A stretch of DNA of 64,000 nt from NCBI RefSeq assembly GCF_000745345.1, contig NZ_JQNR01000005.1, positions 4,278,001 to 4,342,000 on the forward strand, written 5' to 3'. The notes under the pieces were generated by a model. It searched no databases, was not told where the DNA came from, and saw only the letters and a list, made by a program, of their open reading frames with translations. Source of the stretch: Actinacidiphila yeochonensis CN732. GTDB lineage: Bacteria; Actinomycetota; Actinomycetes; Streptomycetales; Streptomycetaceae. The translations under genes and the position numbers were made by a program. Of this stretch, positions 1 to 8,015 are shown piece by piece (position 1 is the stretch's first letter; each line of letters starts with the position of its first letter).

Positions 1-307
1 GCACCCGGATCTCGTCCTTGAAGTGCCTGACGAGCAGCTCCGGGCCGGGCGGCGGCACCGCCACCGTCAGCGGGGCGCCGCCGGCCACCGACAGCCGCAC
101 CGCGCCGTCCGGCAGGAGCGCGGCGTCGACCCGGGCGAGTGCGGGCTGCTCCCGCTGCGTCACCGAGCGCAGTGTCCGGGCGTCGGCGATCATCCACCGG
201 CGGTCGCCCGCGAGTCCCCACGGCTCGACGACCGCCGTACGCACGCCGGTGGTGCGCAGCGATTTCACCGGATAGAGGTACAGGGCGGCAACGCGCGGCG
301 GTGTCAT
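1..307 (-). CDS. MOSC N-terminal (beta-barrel) domain protein, 3' end outside window
   Basis: The frame opens at ATG 307 and stays open to the left edge, so about 102 N-terminal residues are present and the C-terminal MOSC domain is missing. The start MTPPRVAALYLYPVKSLRTT followed by a GLAGDRRWM segment is typical of the N-terminal beta-barrel domain that precedes MOSC (molybdenum cofactor sulfurase C-terminal) domains; such proteins carry sulfur on a conserved cysteine or bind molybdenum cofactor, but that part is not visible here. It is transcribed leftwards, in the same direction as the DUF6643 gene 63 bp upstream of it. The family call is firm; the substrate is unknown. Confidence 0.85.
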   Translation of the reverse strand, partial: MTPPRVAALYLYPVKSLRTTGVRTAVVEPWGLAGDRRWMIADARTLRSVTQREQPALARVDAALLPDGAVRLSVAGGAPLTVAVPPPGPELLVRHFKDEIRV

Positions 308-370
308 CCCCCCAGGGTGCCATCGCCGCGGCTGGTCCCCCGATCCGCCCCGGCCCCGCACGGTGTCGCG

Positions 371-949
371 TCAGCCCTGGTAGTAACCGCCCCCGTGCTG
401 CTGCTGCGGGGGCACGCCGGCGCCGAGGTTGCGGCGCTGGTAGAGGTCCTCGGGGTGGCCACCGGGCATCTGGCGGGGCGCCATCGGGCGCGGCGGCACC
501 GGACGGGCGGTGTCGTATCCGGAGGGTGACGGGTGCTGGGGGTTCTGCGTCGGCTGCCCGCCGCCGTTCCAGCCCCCTCCGTAGGCCGCCGGCCGCGGGG
601 CCGGCGCCGGCTGGGGTGTGTACGGCGTGGCGGGCTGCGGGTAGCCCTGGGCCGGGTAGCCGTTCTGCACCGGCTGGGGCTGGCCGTAGGACGGCTGCGC
701 GGACGGCCCGGAGGGCAGCGCCGGCAGCGCGGGCAGCGCCGGGCGCATAGGCATGTTCCCGCTGTTGCCGAAGGCGTTGAAGCTGCCGGTGTCGTACGAC
801 GGGTAGGGCGCTGGCACGCGGATGGGTGCGATCTGCGGGGTGCCGCGTTCGGCCACGAGGCTGTCGTAGATCGGGGTGTCCGGGAAGGACGCAGACGAAG
901 GGTAGTAGCTGCCGGAGCCGCCACCGTACGAACCGCGGGGGGTGGTCAT
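371..949 (-). CDS. DUF6643 family conserved actinomycete protein
   Basis: This 192-residue protein has a conserved N-terminus (MTTPRGSYGGGSGSYYPSSA, then a segment naming it as the DUF6643 type) and a long Pro/Gly/Gln/Tyr-rich, probably disordered tail ending GGGYYQG. No signal peptide or membrane segment is seen, and no function is known. The open frame extends 29 codons further upstream, but ATG 949 is preferred because the conserved N-terminus begins there and a TAACTT hexamer lies exactly 7 bases upstream, as for a leaderless transcript. There is no Shine-Dalgarno sequence. The AT-richer 100 bases upstream probably hold its promoter. Confidence 0.85.
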   Translation of the reverse strand: MTTPRGSYGGGSGSYYPSSASFPDTPIYDSLVAERGTPQIAPIRVPAPYPSYDTGSFNAFGNSGNMPMRPALPALPALPSGPSAQPSYGQPQPVQNGYPAQGYPQPATPYTPQPAPAPRPAAYGGGWNGGGQPTQNPQHPSPSGYDTARPVPPRPMAPRQMPGGHPEDLYQRRNLGAGVPPQQQHGGGYYQG

Positions 950-1407
950 GAGCCATAAGTTAAGCCCACGATGTGGTCGTTGGGGAGACCGATTTGATGG
1001 TTGTTTTGCGTGCAGTGGGTGACCTCCGGTCATCAATACGAGCGAACCTGTGGAAAACGGTCCGCATATGCCGCTGTGATCAGGTAAAAGCCGCGTTTCG
1101 CGGACCCGTCGGCGTGTCGGGTGAAGCCCGTCGGGAATGGTGGGGCCGAAGGGCGCCGAGGGGAGTTCGATGGCGCCGCCGCGAAGCGCGGTGCCTGGTG
1201 CCCCCGCGCGGGCTCAGCCCCCAGCGCACCGCCGGCTACGCCGACGGATGGGGCCTGGCCTGGCCGCCCGGGCCCGCGTCCTGACGCACGGCCTCCGGGC
1301 ACGCTTCCGACCCCACGGCCGCCGCGGCCCGGACCGACCGGGCGGACTGGGGCGCCCCAGGAGGCGAGTCCGGCCTCCAAGGGCGCGCACCCGGCCGCGC
1401 CGCTCGC
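950..1407. other. Intergenic region, no gene seen
   Basis: About 460 bases separate the DUF6643 start from the 3' end of the glycosyltransferase gene. The first 110 bases (950-1060) are markedly richer in A and T than the surroundings and are the likely promoter region of the DUF6643 gene. The rest is very GC-rich; the short open frames in it have no recognisable protein character. Confidence 0.5.
957..962 (-). promoter_or_regulatory. -10 element (TAACTT) of a leaderless start
   Basis: TAACTT on the minus strand ends 7 bases before ATG 949. No ribosome-binding sequence lies between them, which is the usual layout of leaderless actinobacterial mRNAs. No convincing -35 was found. Confidence 0.45.
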
Positions 1408-2630
1408 TCAGACCGACGGGTCCGGCTTGGCGTAGGTGCGGCCCTTCCAGGCCGCGCCCTGGCCGCGGTAGTGGCGTACCGCCGAGTCCACCGTCATCAG
1501 CAGGTACAGCGCCGCCGTGTACGGCAGCAGGGGCGCCAGCCGGCGCGGCTGCCCGTAGTACCGCAGCATCGGCAGGTACGTGCCCGCCATCACGGCCCAG
1601 GCCGCCGCACCCAGCGCGCACAGCGGCCACGCCCCGGCGACCGCGCCGCCCACCGCGGCGACCGGCGGCACCAGGTAGACCAGCGCGAGCCCCAGCACCG
1701 TTCCGGCCAGGACCAGGGGGTTGTGCCGCAGCTGGGCGTAGGCGCTGCGGGCCACCATCCGCCACAGCTCGGCCAGGTCCGGGTAGGGGCGGACGCTGTC
1801 GACCCGCTCGGCCAGGCCCAGCCAGATCCGCCCGCCCGAGCGCTTGACCGCGCGGGCCAGCGCGACGTCGTCGATCACCGACTGGCGGATCGTGTCCGGC
1901 ACCCCCGCTGCCTCGGCGGCCGTGGCGCGCAGCAGTACGCAGCCGCCGGCGGCCGCCGCCGTGCGCCCGCGCGGCCGGTTGATCCAGCGGAACGGGTAGA
2001 GCTGCGCGAAGAAGTACACGAAGGCCGGGACGATCAGCCGCTCCCAGCCCGTCTCCACCCGCAGCCTGGCCATCTGGGAGACCATGTCCAGGTCGTGGTC
2101 GCGGGCGGCCTCGACCAGCGCCCGCAGGCTGCCCGGGCGGTGTGCGATGTCCGCGTCCGTGAGCAGCAGGAACTCCGCGCCGGTGCGCTCGCGGGCCAGG
2201 TCCATGCCGTGCCGCACCGCCCACAGCTTGCCGGTCCAGCCGGCCGGCGGCTCGCCCGGCGAGGACACCGTCAGCGGCAGCGAACCCGGCCGCCGGCCCA
2301 GCTCCCGGGCGATGCCGCCGGTGCCGTCGGTGCTGCCGTCGTCGACGAGGAACACCTCCGCGCGGCCCGGGTACTCCTGCTCCAGCAGTGAGGCCAGGCT
2401 CACCCCGATCACCTCGGCCTCGTCCCGGGCGGGCACCACCACCGCGACGTCGGGCCACTTTGCGGGCCCGGCCCCGGGGCGCCCGCCCGCGTCGCCGGAC
2501 ACGCCCCGCCCGCGTCGCCGGACCGTCCGGCCCGGGAGCCGGGCAGCCGCACGTCCGTGCGCCAGAACCCGCCCTGCCCGGCCAGCAGCCAGATCCACGC
2601 CACCAACGACACCCCGGCGATACCCGTCAT
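1408..2630 (-). pseudogene. HpnB-like membrane glycosyltransferase (GT2), frameshifted by a 23-bp duplication
   Basis: The N-terminus (ATG 2630; MTGIAGVSLVAWIWLL, then GGFWRTDVRLP) and the catalytic part (WPDVAVVVPARDEAEV, VDDGSTDGT, LLTDAD, SVIDDVALARAVKRSGG) are both typical of the hopene-associated HpnB-type GT2 family. They lie in different frames. A 19-bp sequence repeated at 2482-2500 and 2505-2523 (period 23) sits exactly between them; removing one 23-bp unit joins the two frames into one continuous protein of about 399 residues. Three hydrophobic segments follow the catalytic domain, so the product would be a membrane enzyme. Either the gene is broken or phase-switched here, or the duplication is a sequencing or assembly error. 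A downstream start inside the catalytic frame would lose the first membrane segment. Confidence 0.75.
2482..2523. repeat. 23-bp tandem duplication (two identical 19-bp cores)
   Basis: Positions 2482-2500 and 2505-2523 are identical and separated by ACGC, giving a period of 23 bp. Since 23 is not a multiple of 3, the duplication shifts the reading frame of the glycosyltransferase gene that contains it. Confidence 0.9.
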
Positions 2631-2767
2631 CACACTCACCCCCGCAGTCTGCCGGACCGCCCCCGCCGGCCGGCGGACGGCACCCCGCCCGCGTCCCCGG
2701 GCCCGGAGGCCGGGCGCCCCGGAGCGGGCCGGGTGCGGCGCGGGAGGGCCGGCGCGGCGGGCGGTCG

Positions 2768-2773
2768 TAAAGT
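2768..2773 (+). promoter_or_regulatory. -10 element (TAAAGT) of a leaderless start
   Basis: TAAAGT lies 7 bases before GTG 2781 and no Shine-Dalgarno is present. The 16 bases 2768-2783 match the start of the kleisin-like gene at 41342-41357 at 14 positions. Confidence 0.5.
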
Positions 2774-2780
2774 GTGGGGT

Positions 2781-3578
2781 GTGAAGATCGGCTTGGTGGA
2801 TTCGGGGATCGGACTGCTCGCCGCCGCGGCGGCGATCCGGCGGCTGCGGCCGGACGCGGACCTCGTGCTGTCCTCGGACCCCGAGGGCATGCCCTGGGGG
2901 CCGCGCACGCCGCAGGACGTGGCCGGGCGGGCCCTGGAGTGCGCGCGGGCCGCCGCCGCACGCGGGCTGGACGCCCTCGTGGTGGCCTGCAACACGGCGT
3001 CCGTGCACGCCCTGCCCGCGCTGCGGGCCGAGTTCGAGCCGCTGCTGCCCGTCGTGGGCACGGTGCCGGCGATCAAGCCCGCCGCGTCGGCCCACGCCGC
3101 CGTGGCGATCTGGGCCACCCCGGCCACCACCGGCAGCCCCTACCAGCGCGGACTCATCGACGAGTTCGGCAACGGCGCCCGCGTCACCGAGGTGCCCTGC
3201 CCGGGGCTCGCCGACGCCGTGGAGGCCGGGGACGCCGCCGCCGTGGCCGCCGCCGTGGCCGCCGCAGCCGCCCGCACCCCCGCCGGCACCGAGGCGGTCG
3301 TCCTCGGGTGCACGCACTACGAGCTCGTCGCCGACCGCATCGCCGAGGCCGTCCCCGGCGCCCTCCTGTACGGGTCGGCCGACGCGGTCGCCGCCCAGGT
3401 GCTGCGCCGCGTCGCCCTCTCGGCGCAAAGTGGCCAAGTTCACAAGGATGCCGCAGGGGAGGGTCCGCGGGGCGGTGCTCTGGAGGTGCTGCTGGACGGG
3501 CGCGCGGCCGAACTCTCCCCCGTCGCACGGGTGTACCCCCAGGGCGCCCTTCTGGCCGAAGCGCCGGCGAGGGCCTGA
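2781..3578 (+). CDS. Aspartate/glutamate racemase family protein (MurI-like)
   Basis: The 265-residue protein has the layout of glutamate racemase: DSGIG near residues 7-11, the first catalytic cysteine in VVACNTAS (Cys70) and the second in VVLGCTHYE (Cys177), plus WATPATTGSPYQRGL between them. The enzyme would interconvert L- and D-glutamate for peptidoglycan synthesis. The length equals that of the family. The start is GTG 2781 because the family signature begins two codons later and a -10-like TAAAGT sits 7 bases upstream; the much longer open frame upstream is antisense to the glycosyltransferase. The C-terminal 40 residues are less conserved. Glutamate is the likely substrate, aspartate not excluded. 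Confidence 0.88.
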   Translation: MKIGLVDSGIGLLAAAAAIRRLRPDADLVLSSDPEGMPWGPRTPQDVAGRALECARAAAARGLDALVVACNTASVHALPALRAEFEPLLPVVGTVPAIKPAASAHAAVAIWATPATTGSPYQRGLIDEFGNGARVTEVPCPGLADAVEAGDAAAVAAAVAAAAARTPAGTEAVVLGCTHYELVADRIAEAVPGALLYGSADAVAAQVLRRVALSAQSGQVHKDAAGEGPRGGALEVLLDGRAAELSPVARVYPQGALLAEAPARA

Positions 3579-3610
3579 GCATGTCCGGTGCCGCCGGACC
3601 GGGCTGTGGG

Positions 3611-3616
3611 TACGCT
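3611..3616 (+). promoter_or_regulatory. -10 element (TACGCT) of a leaderless start
   Basis: TACGCT lies 7 bases before ATG 3624 with no Shine-Dalgarno between. Confidence 0.4.
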
Positions 3617-3623
3617 GCGAGGC

Positions 3624-4160
3624 ATGACGCACGCCCCCCGGCCGGAGAACGGCGCGTCCCAGGTGTGGACGGGCCGGGCCAGTAACCGTATGCAGTGGGT
3701 GCTCGCCGCCATGGGCGGCGCGTGCCTCGCGCTGGGCATCGTCCTCGCCGTGGAGGGCCCTGGCCCCACCGCGGGGCTGGCGCCCCTGGTGATGTCCGTC
3801 GTGGGCTGCCTCGCCGTCGGCCTCCTGGTGCTGTTCGGCACCGTGGCCTTCACCCACGTGCGGGTACGCGTGGACCGGGAGGCTGTCGACGTCCGCTGCG
3901 GGCACATCGGGGTGCCGCGCCGCCGCATCCCGCTGGCCGAGGTGAGCGGCGCCCAGCTCGCCCCCTGGATCAGCCCGCGCTCCTGGGGCGGCTGGGGCTA
4001 CCGCTGGCGGCCCGAGAAGGGCACCGCCGTCGTCGTCCGGCGCGGCCCCGGAGTCGTCATCGACCTCGGCGGCGGCCACTGCTTCACCGTGACCGTCGAC
4101 GACGCCGAGGGCGCGGTCCGCACCATCCGCGAACTGCTCGGCCTTGCCTCGTCCCGCTGA
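3624..4160 (+). CDS. Small membrane protein of unknown function
   Basis: The protein has 178 residues. Two hydrophobic segments (about 25-43 and 51-76) are followed by a soluble, beta-rich looking C-terminal domain containing a tryptophan/glycine patch (SPRSWGGWGYRW) and FTVTVDDAEGAVRTIRELL. The C-terminal part resembles the PH-like domains of small bacterial membrane proteins, but I do not recognise a named family. The start ATG 3624 is 45 bp after the racemase gene and has a TACGCT hexamer 7 bases upstream instead of a ribosome-binding site. A hairpin at 4171 follows it. Confidence 0.75.
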   Translation: MTHAPRPENGASQVWTGRASNRMQWVLAAMGGACLALGIVLAVEGPGPTAGLAPLVMSVVGCLAVGLLVLFGTVAFTHVRVRVDREAVDVRCGHIGVPRRRIPLAEVSGAQLAPWISPRSWGGWGYRWRPEKGTAVVVRRGPGVVIDLGGGHCFTVTVDDAEGAVRTIRELLGLASSR

Positions 4161-4170
4161 ACCGCCGCCG

Positions 4171-4208
4171 GCGGGGGCCGGGCCGGATACCGGCCGCGGC
4201 GCCCCCGC
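4171..4208 (+). terminator. Rho-independent-like hairpin
   Basis: GCGGGGGC (4171-4178) pairs with GCCCCCGC (4201-4208); inside, GGCCGG pairs with CCGGCC around a 3-base loop, with an asymmetric internal bulge. It lies 10 bases after the stop of the small membrane protein gene. No T-run follows. Confidence 0.45.
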
Positions 4209-4292
4209 TGCCGACCCCGTGACCGTGGCGCCGCCTCGGGCGGCGGCACGCGTTCGCCTCCCGCCCGCCCGATGCCCGGCGACGCCGTCTCG

Positions 4293-4298
4293 TAGGCT
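4293..4298 (+). promoter_or_regulatory. -10 element (TAGGCT) of a leaderless start
   Basis: TAGGCT lies 6 bases before ATG 4305 and no Shine-Dalgarno is seen. Confidence 0.45.
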
Positions 4299-4304
4299 CT
4301 GGGC

Positions 4305-4814
4305 ATGGCGACTCCCAAGTTCATCCAGGACATCCGGGCGAAGGCCGGGCACATCCTCCTGCTGCTCCCGGGCGTGGTGATGGTGGTCTTCGACGGCCAG
4401 GGCCGGGTTCTGCTCAACCTCCGTTCGGACAACGGGAAGTGGGCGCTCATCAGCGGCATCCCGGACCCCGGGGAGCAGCCCGCCGAGGCGGCCGTGCGCG
4501 AGATCATGGAGGAGACGGGGGTGTCGGCGGTCGTGGAGCGGGTGGTGAGCGTCTTCACCAACGAGCCGGTGGAGTACGGCAACGGCGACCTCGCCCAGTA
4601 CACCGACATCGTGCTGCGCTGCCGCGCGGTCGGCGGGGAGGCCCGGGTGAACGACGACGAGTCGCTGGACGTCCGCTGGTTCGCGGTCGACGACCTGCCG
4701 CCTCTGGGGCCGATCGCCCGGGAGCGGATCGCGATGGCCCTGGCGGACGAGCCGACCTGGTTCGCGCCCGCCGCCCCGCCCGTTCCCGACGCCCAGGCGG
4801 CTCCCGGGGCCTGA
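4305..4814 (+). CDS. Nudix hydrolase
   Basis: The 169-residue protein carries a perfect Nudix box between residues 51 and 73 (G51, E57, R65-E66, E69-E70, G72), the Mg2+-binding pyrophosphohydrolase motif. Nudix enzymes cleave nucleoside diphosphates linked to another moiety, such as oxidised nucleotides, ADP-ribose or NADH; the substrate cannot be told from this sequence. The last 20 residues are Pro/Ala-rich and probably disordered. It stands alone, with its own -10-like TAGGCT directly before the start. Confidence 0.92.
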   Translation: MATPKFIQDIRAKAGHILLLLPGVVMVVFDGQGRVLLNLRSDNGKWALISGIPDPGEQPAEAAVREIMEETGVSAVVERVVSVFTNEPVEYGNGDLAQYTDIVLRCRAVGGEARVNDDESLDVRWFAVDDLPPLGPIARERIAMALADEPTWFAPAAPPVPDAQAAPGA

Positions 4815-5013
4815 ACCCTGCTGCCGCCCCGGCCCCGGACCCGCGCCGGGTGCCGAGCCGCGTTCCGGCCGGTGGCTCCTGGGGTCGGGGCGGCCCTGGG
4901 GGAGACAATCTGACGGATGGTCATACCTATGCTGGCCAGCGGACTTTGTCAGTGCGTGGGAGTAAAATCGACAGTGTTCGAAAGGGTTGGCCGACGCCTC
5001 AGGAGGAAGCCCG

Positions 5014-5295
5014 ATGGCCGCTGCCGTACTGCCCCTGCCGATGCCCATGGAGGGGCGCCACGCCCCACTGCCGAAGAGGCCGCTGCCCGCCGGACTGCCC
5101 CGGGAGTGGTACGTGTCCCACAACCGCCGGCTCAAGACGATGCGGCTCGCCATCGCCCTGCTCGACTCGGGCGTCTACGAGCCGGAGCAGGCCGGCAACG
5201 GCCTGATCCGGCGTACCGCCGAGCGGATAGGCGTGCACGCGCCGTCCGACCTCACCTGCCGGATGGTGCGCCGCATGCTCACCTACGGCCGCTGA
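5014..5295 (+). CDS. Small conserved actinomycete protein, function unknown
   Basis: The 93-residue product has a Pro/Met-rich start followed by a conserved helical part (WYVSHNRRLKTMRLAIALLD, IRRTAERIGVHAPSDLTCRM, VRRMLTYGR). No domain is recognised. ATG 5014 is chosen because AGGAGG ends 7 bases before it; an in-frame ATG further upstream lacks such a site. A TAAAAT hexamer at 4963-4968 may be its -10 element. It ends at a strong bidirectional hairpin shared with the dha operon. Confidence 0.75.
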   Translation: MAAAVLPLPMPMEGRHAPLPKRPLPAGLPREWYVSHNRRLKTMRLAIALLDSGVYEPEQAGNGLIRRTAERIGVHAPSDLTCRMVRRMLTYGR

Positions 5296-5311
5296 GCCGG
5301 CCCCGTCCCGC

Positions 5312-5366
5312 GCGCTGCCGGGCCGTCCGCATCCGCCGCCGTGCGGTGCGGACGGCCCGGCAGCGC
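5312..5366. terminator. Bidirectional terminator hairpin, 20-bp perfect stem
   Basis: Bases 5312-5331 and 5347-5366 are exact reverse complements, with a 15-base loop. The hairpin sits between the stop of the rightward small gene (5295) and the stop of leftward dhaM (5397), so it can end both transcripts. Confidence 0.85.
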
Positions 5367-5396
5367 CCACCGCTTCGGGCCGGGCGCCGCCGGCCG

Positions 5397-5843
5397 TCAG
5401 GTCTTGCGGTACGTGTAGGCGTCCGCGGCCGCGGCCGCCACGGCGTCGAGGTCGGCGCCCGTGGAGGCCGTGACCACCGCGGCCACCGCTCCTTCCAGGA
5501 ACGGCGCGTCCACCAGCCGTGTCCCGGCCGGGAGCTCCTCGTCGGCCAGCAGCGCCTTGACGGTGAGGACGGCGCTGCCCAGGTCGGCGAGGACGGCCAC
5601 CCCGGCGCCCCGGTCCACGGCGTGCGCGGCCGAGGAGATCAGGTCGGAGCTCGTCCCCAGGCCGCCGTCCGGCCCGCCGCCGGCGGGTGCCACGGGCACG
5701 TCGGCGCCGCCTCCGGTGAGCGCCCTGGCGAGGTCCGCCACGGCCTGGGCCGCGGCGGCGCTGTGGGAGACGAGGACGACGCCCACCAGCGGGCGCTTCT
5801 CGCGTACGGGGGTGTCCGGGCTGTCCCCGGTGGGCGCGGTCAT
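5397..5843 (-). CDS. dhaM: Dihydroxyacetone kinase phosphotransferase subunit DhaM
   Basis: This 148-residue protein is the EIIA-mannose-like DhaM domain. The phosphorylatable histidine is in VGVVLVSHS, followed by GLGTSSDLI, LADLGSAVLT and a C-terminal FLEGAVAAVVTAS segment. It takes phosphate from HPr of the sugar phosphotransferase system and passes it to ADP on DhaL. It has only the EIIA domain, without fused HPr or EI parts. The ATG overlaps the dhaL stop as ATGA (5840-5843), so the two are translationally coupled. It is the last gene of dhaK-dhaL-dhaM. Confidence 0.94.
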   Translation of the reverse strand: MTAPTGDSPDTPVREKRPLVGVVLVSHSAAAAQAVADLARALTGGGADVPVAPAGGGPDGGLGTSSDLISSAAHAVDRGAGVAVLADLGSAVLTVKALLADEELPAGTRLVDAPFLEGAVAAVVTASTGADLDAVAAAAADAYTYRKT

Positions 5844-6499
5844 ACGGCGGCCTCCTGCACGGTGTCGGCCAGGGCGTTCAGCAGCAGGGCCGCCGAGGTC
5901 GCCCCCGGGTCCTGGTGGCCCACGCTGCGCTCGCCCAGGTAGCTGGCGCGGCCCTTGCGGGCCCGCAGCGGGACGGTGGCCAGCGCGCCCTCGTCGGCGG
6001 CGCTCGCGGCGGCGGCCAGCGCGGCCGCGGTGCCGCCGCCGTCGTCGAGCGCGGCGCCCATCGCGTCCACGGCGGGCAGCAGCGCGTCGAGCATGGTCTT
6101 GTCGCCGGCCGCCGCGCCGCCGAGCTGGGCCACCCCGGCCACGCCGGCCCGCAGCGCGTCCCGCAGCGCCGCGCCGTCCACGGCCGCCGCGTCGCCGAGC
6201 TCCTTGCCCGCGCGCCGCAGCAGCGTGCCGTACAGCGGGCCGGAGGCGCCGCCGACCGAGCTGATCAGCTGCCGCCCGGTCGCCACGAGGACCGCGCCGG
6301 GCGTCTGCGGCGGCTCCTGCTCGACGGCCGAACGCGCGGCCTGGAAGCCGCGCCGCATGTTGGTGCCGTGATCGGCGTCGCCTATGGGGGAGTCCAGATC
6401 GGTCAGGTGCGCGGCTTCTCGGTCGAGCACCGCGGCGGCCGTCTCCAGCCAGCGGCGCATCAGCGCCGCGTCCACGGGGGCGTCGGGGGTGGCGTTCAT
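5840..6499 (-). CDS. dhaL: Dihydroxyacetone kinase ADP-binding subunit DhaL
   Basis: The 219-residue subunit contains the Mg2+/ADP-binding loop DSPIGDADHGTNM (about residues 35-47), the SSVGGASGPLYGTLL segment and the C-terminal GERSVGHQDPGATSAALLL. It holds ADP as a fixed coenzyme and transfers phosphate from DhaM to dihydroxyacetone bound on DhaK. Start ATG 6499 was chosen over a start 15 codons upstream because the family begins here. About 200 bp with a palindrome and GGTCGGT-type repeats separate it from dhaK, unusually loose for a dha operon. Confidence 0.94.
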   Translation of the reverse strand: MNATPDAPVDAALMRRWLETAAAVLDREAAHLTDLDSPIGDADHGTNMRRGFQAARSAVEQEPPQTPGAVLVATGRQLISSVGGASGPLYGTLLRRAGKELGDAAAVDGAALRDALRAGVAGVAQLGGAAAGDKTMLDALLPAVDAMGAALDDGGGTAAALAAAASAADEGALATVPLRARKGRASYLGERSVGHQDPGATSAALLLNALADTVQEAAV

Positions 6500-6556
6500 G
6501 CGTGACCTTTCGACGGTTCGGCGGGTGTCGGGCCGGTGGCGCACCGGCGGAACGGG

Positions 6557-6653
6557 GGCGGCTCCCCGGGGAGCCGCCCTGGCGGTCGGTGGTCGGCGGT
6601 CGGTGGCTGTCGGTCGGTCGCGGTCAGCGGCGGGTCGTCGGTGGTGGGTCGTC
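6557..6653. repeat. 22-bp palindrome followed by degenerate GGTCGGT repeats between dhaK and dhaL
   Basis: Bases 6557-6578 form a perfect palindrome (GGCGGCTCCCC and its complement). From 6581 to 6653 a G/T-rich stretch repeats GGTCGG-like words many times. In the mRNA the hairpin would lie downstream of dhaK and just before dhaL, where it could act as a partial terminator, a processing site or a stability element. Confidence 0.6.
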
Positions 6654-6700
6654 AGGGGCCGTACGACGTCGGGCCGGACGGTCGCGCGCCTGTGCGGCGG

Positions 6701-7693
6701 TCAGCAGCCCCAGCGCAGCGCCGGGGTCGACACCGGCGCGTCCCACAGCCGCAGCAGCTCCTCGTCCGCCTCGCAGACCGTGACCGAGGCACCCGCCATG
6801 TCCAGCGAGGTGACGTAGTTGCCCACCAGGAAGCGGGCGACCGACACCTTGCGTTCGGTCAGCGCCCGGTGCACCTCGGCGGCGAAGCCGTACAGCTCCA
6901 GCAGCGGGGTGGCGCCCATGCCGTTGACGAGAAGGAGGACCGGCGCCTCGGGGCGGCGGTCCTCGACGACGGCGTCCACCGCCGCGTCCGCGATCTCGCG
7001 GGAGGTCATCATGGCCCGGCGCTCGCGGCCCGGCTCGCCGTGGATGCCGACGCCCAGCTCCAGCTCGCCCTCCGGCAGGTCGAAGGTGGGGCCGCCCTTG
7101 GAAGGGGTGCTGCACGCGCTCAGCGCCACACCGAAGCTGCGGGAGACCTCGTTGACCCGGCGGGCGACGGCGGCGACCTCCTCCAGCGGCGCGCCCTCCT
7201 CGGCGGCGGCGCCGGCCAGCTTCTCCACGAACAGCGTCGCGCCGGTACCGCGCCGGCCCGCCGTGTACAGGCTGTCGGTGACCGCGACGTCGTCGTTGAC
7301 CAGCACCTTGGATATCTGGACGCCCTCGTCCTCGGCCAGCTCGGCGGCCATGTCGAAGTTGAGCACGTCACCGGTGTAGTTCTTGACGATGAAGAGCACG
7401 CCGGCCCCGCTGTCCACCGCGGCGGCGGCCCGCACCATCTGGTCGGGCACCGGGGATGTGAAGACCTCGCCGGGACAGGCCGCGGTCAGCATGCCCATCC
7501 CGACGAACCCGCCGTGCAGGGGCTCATGCCCGGAGCCGCCCCCCGACACCAGCCCCACCTTGCCCTCGAAGGGCGCGCCCCGGCGGACGATCACCTGGCG
7601 CTCGACGTCCACCGTCAGGTCCGTATGCACCGCGGCGAAACCCCGCAGCGCGTCGGCGACCACCGTCTCGGGCACGTTGATCAGCATCTTCAC
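6701..7693 (-). CDS. dhaK: Dihydroxyacetone kinase substrate-binding subunit DhaK
   Basis: The protein has 330 residues and the full DhaK signature: SGGGSGHEPLHGGFVG, CPGEVFTSPVPDQM, VKNYTGDVLNFDMA, VNDDVAV and GIHGEPGRERR, whose histidine binds dihydroxyacetone covalently as a hemiaminal. With DhaL and DhaM it converts dihydroxyacetone to dihydroxyacetone phosphate. The start is taken at GTG 7693 because a GGGAGAG site lies at good distance; ATG 7687 two codons later is the alternative. It is the first gene of a leftward dhaKLM operon ended by the hairpin at 5312. Confidence 0.95.
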   Translation of the reverse strand: MKMLINVPETVVADALRGFAAVHTDLTVDVERQVIVRRGAPFEGKVGLVSGGGSGHEPLHGGFVGMGMLTAACPGEVFTSPVPDQMVRAAAAVDSGAGVLFIVKNYTGDVLNFDMAAELAEDEGVQISKVLVNDDVAVTDSLYTAGRRGTGATLFVEKLAGAAAEEGAPLEEVAAVARRVNEVSRSFGVALSACSTPSKGGPTFDLPEGELELGVGIHGEPGRERRAMMTSREIADAAVDAVVEDRRPEAPVLLLVNGMGATPLLELYGFAAEVHRALTERKVSVARFLVGNYVTSLDMAGASVTVCEADEELLRLWDAPVSTPALRWGC

Positions 7694-8015
7694 GGGTACT
7701 CTCCCTGGCACGTCACCAGACGCCCCGCACCCCGGCCGGCAGCCGGCCGCGGACCGTCCAACGGATGGTTGAGCCTCGGCGCTGCCGGGCGCCGCACGCG
7801 CCCGCGGGGCACCCCGCGGCGACCGGTGCCCCGCCTGGCCGGGTGGCTCCCCGGCGACGGGGTATCGGCACCCGGTCCCTCGTCCCGCGCGTGTCCCGCA
7901 CGCAGCCGGCGCATGGCTCCAGTATCCGCTGGTGATCGGCAATCGTCACGGCGAACGTACGACCTACTCCGCGGCGCCTGCCGTCCGCCGGGCGCCGGCG
8001 CACCGCCGCGCCGGC
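7694..8015. other. Intergenic region upstream of dhaK, no gene seen
   Basis: About 320 bases hold the dhaK leader and promoter region. A somewhat less GC-rich patch lies at 7930-7975. No operator could be assigned. The open frames here lack protein character. Confidence 0.4.

Noticed and set aside
1033..1380. Leftward open frame in the 950-1407 gap
   Set aside because: It has no conserved segment, biased Gly/Arg/Pro composition and no ribosome site.
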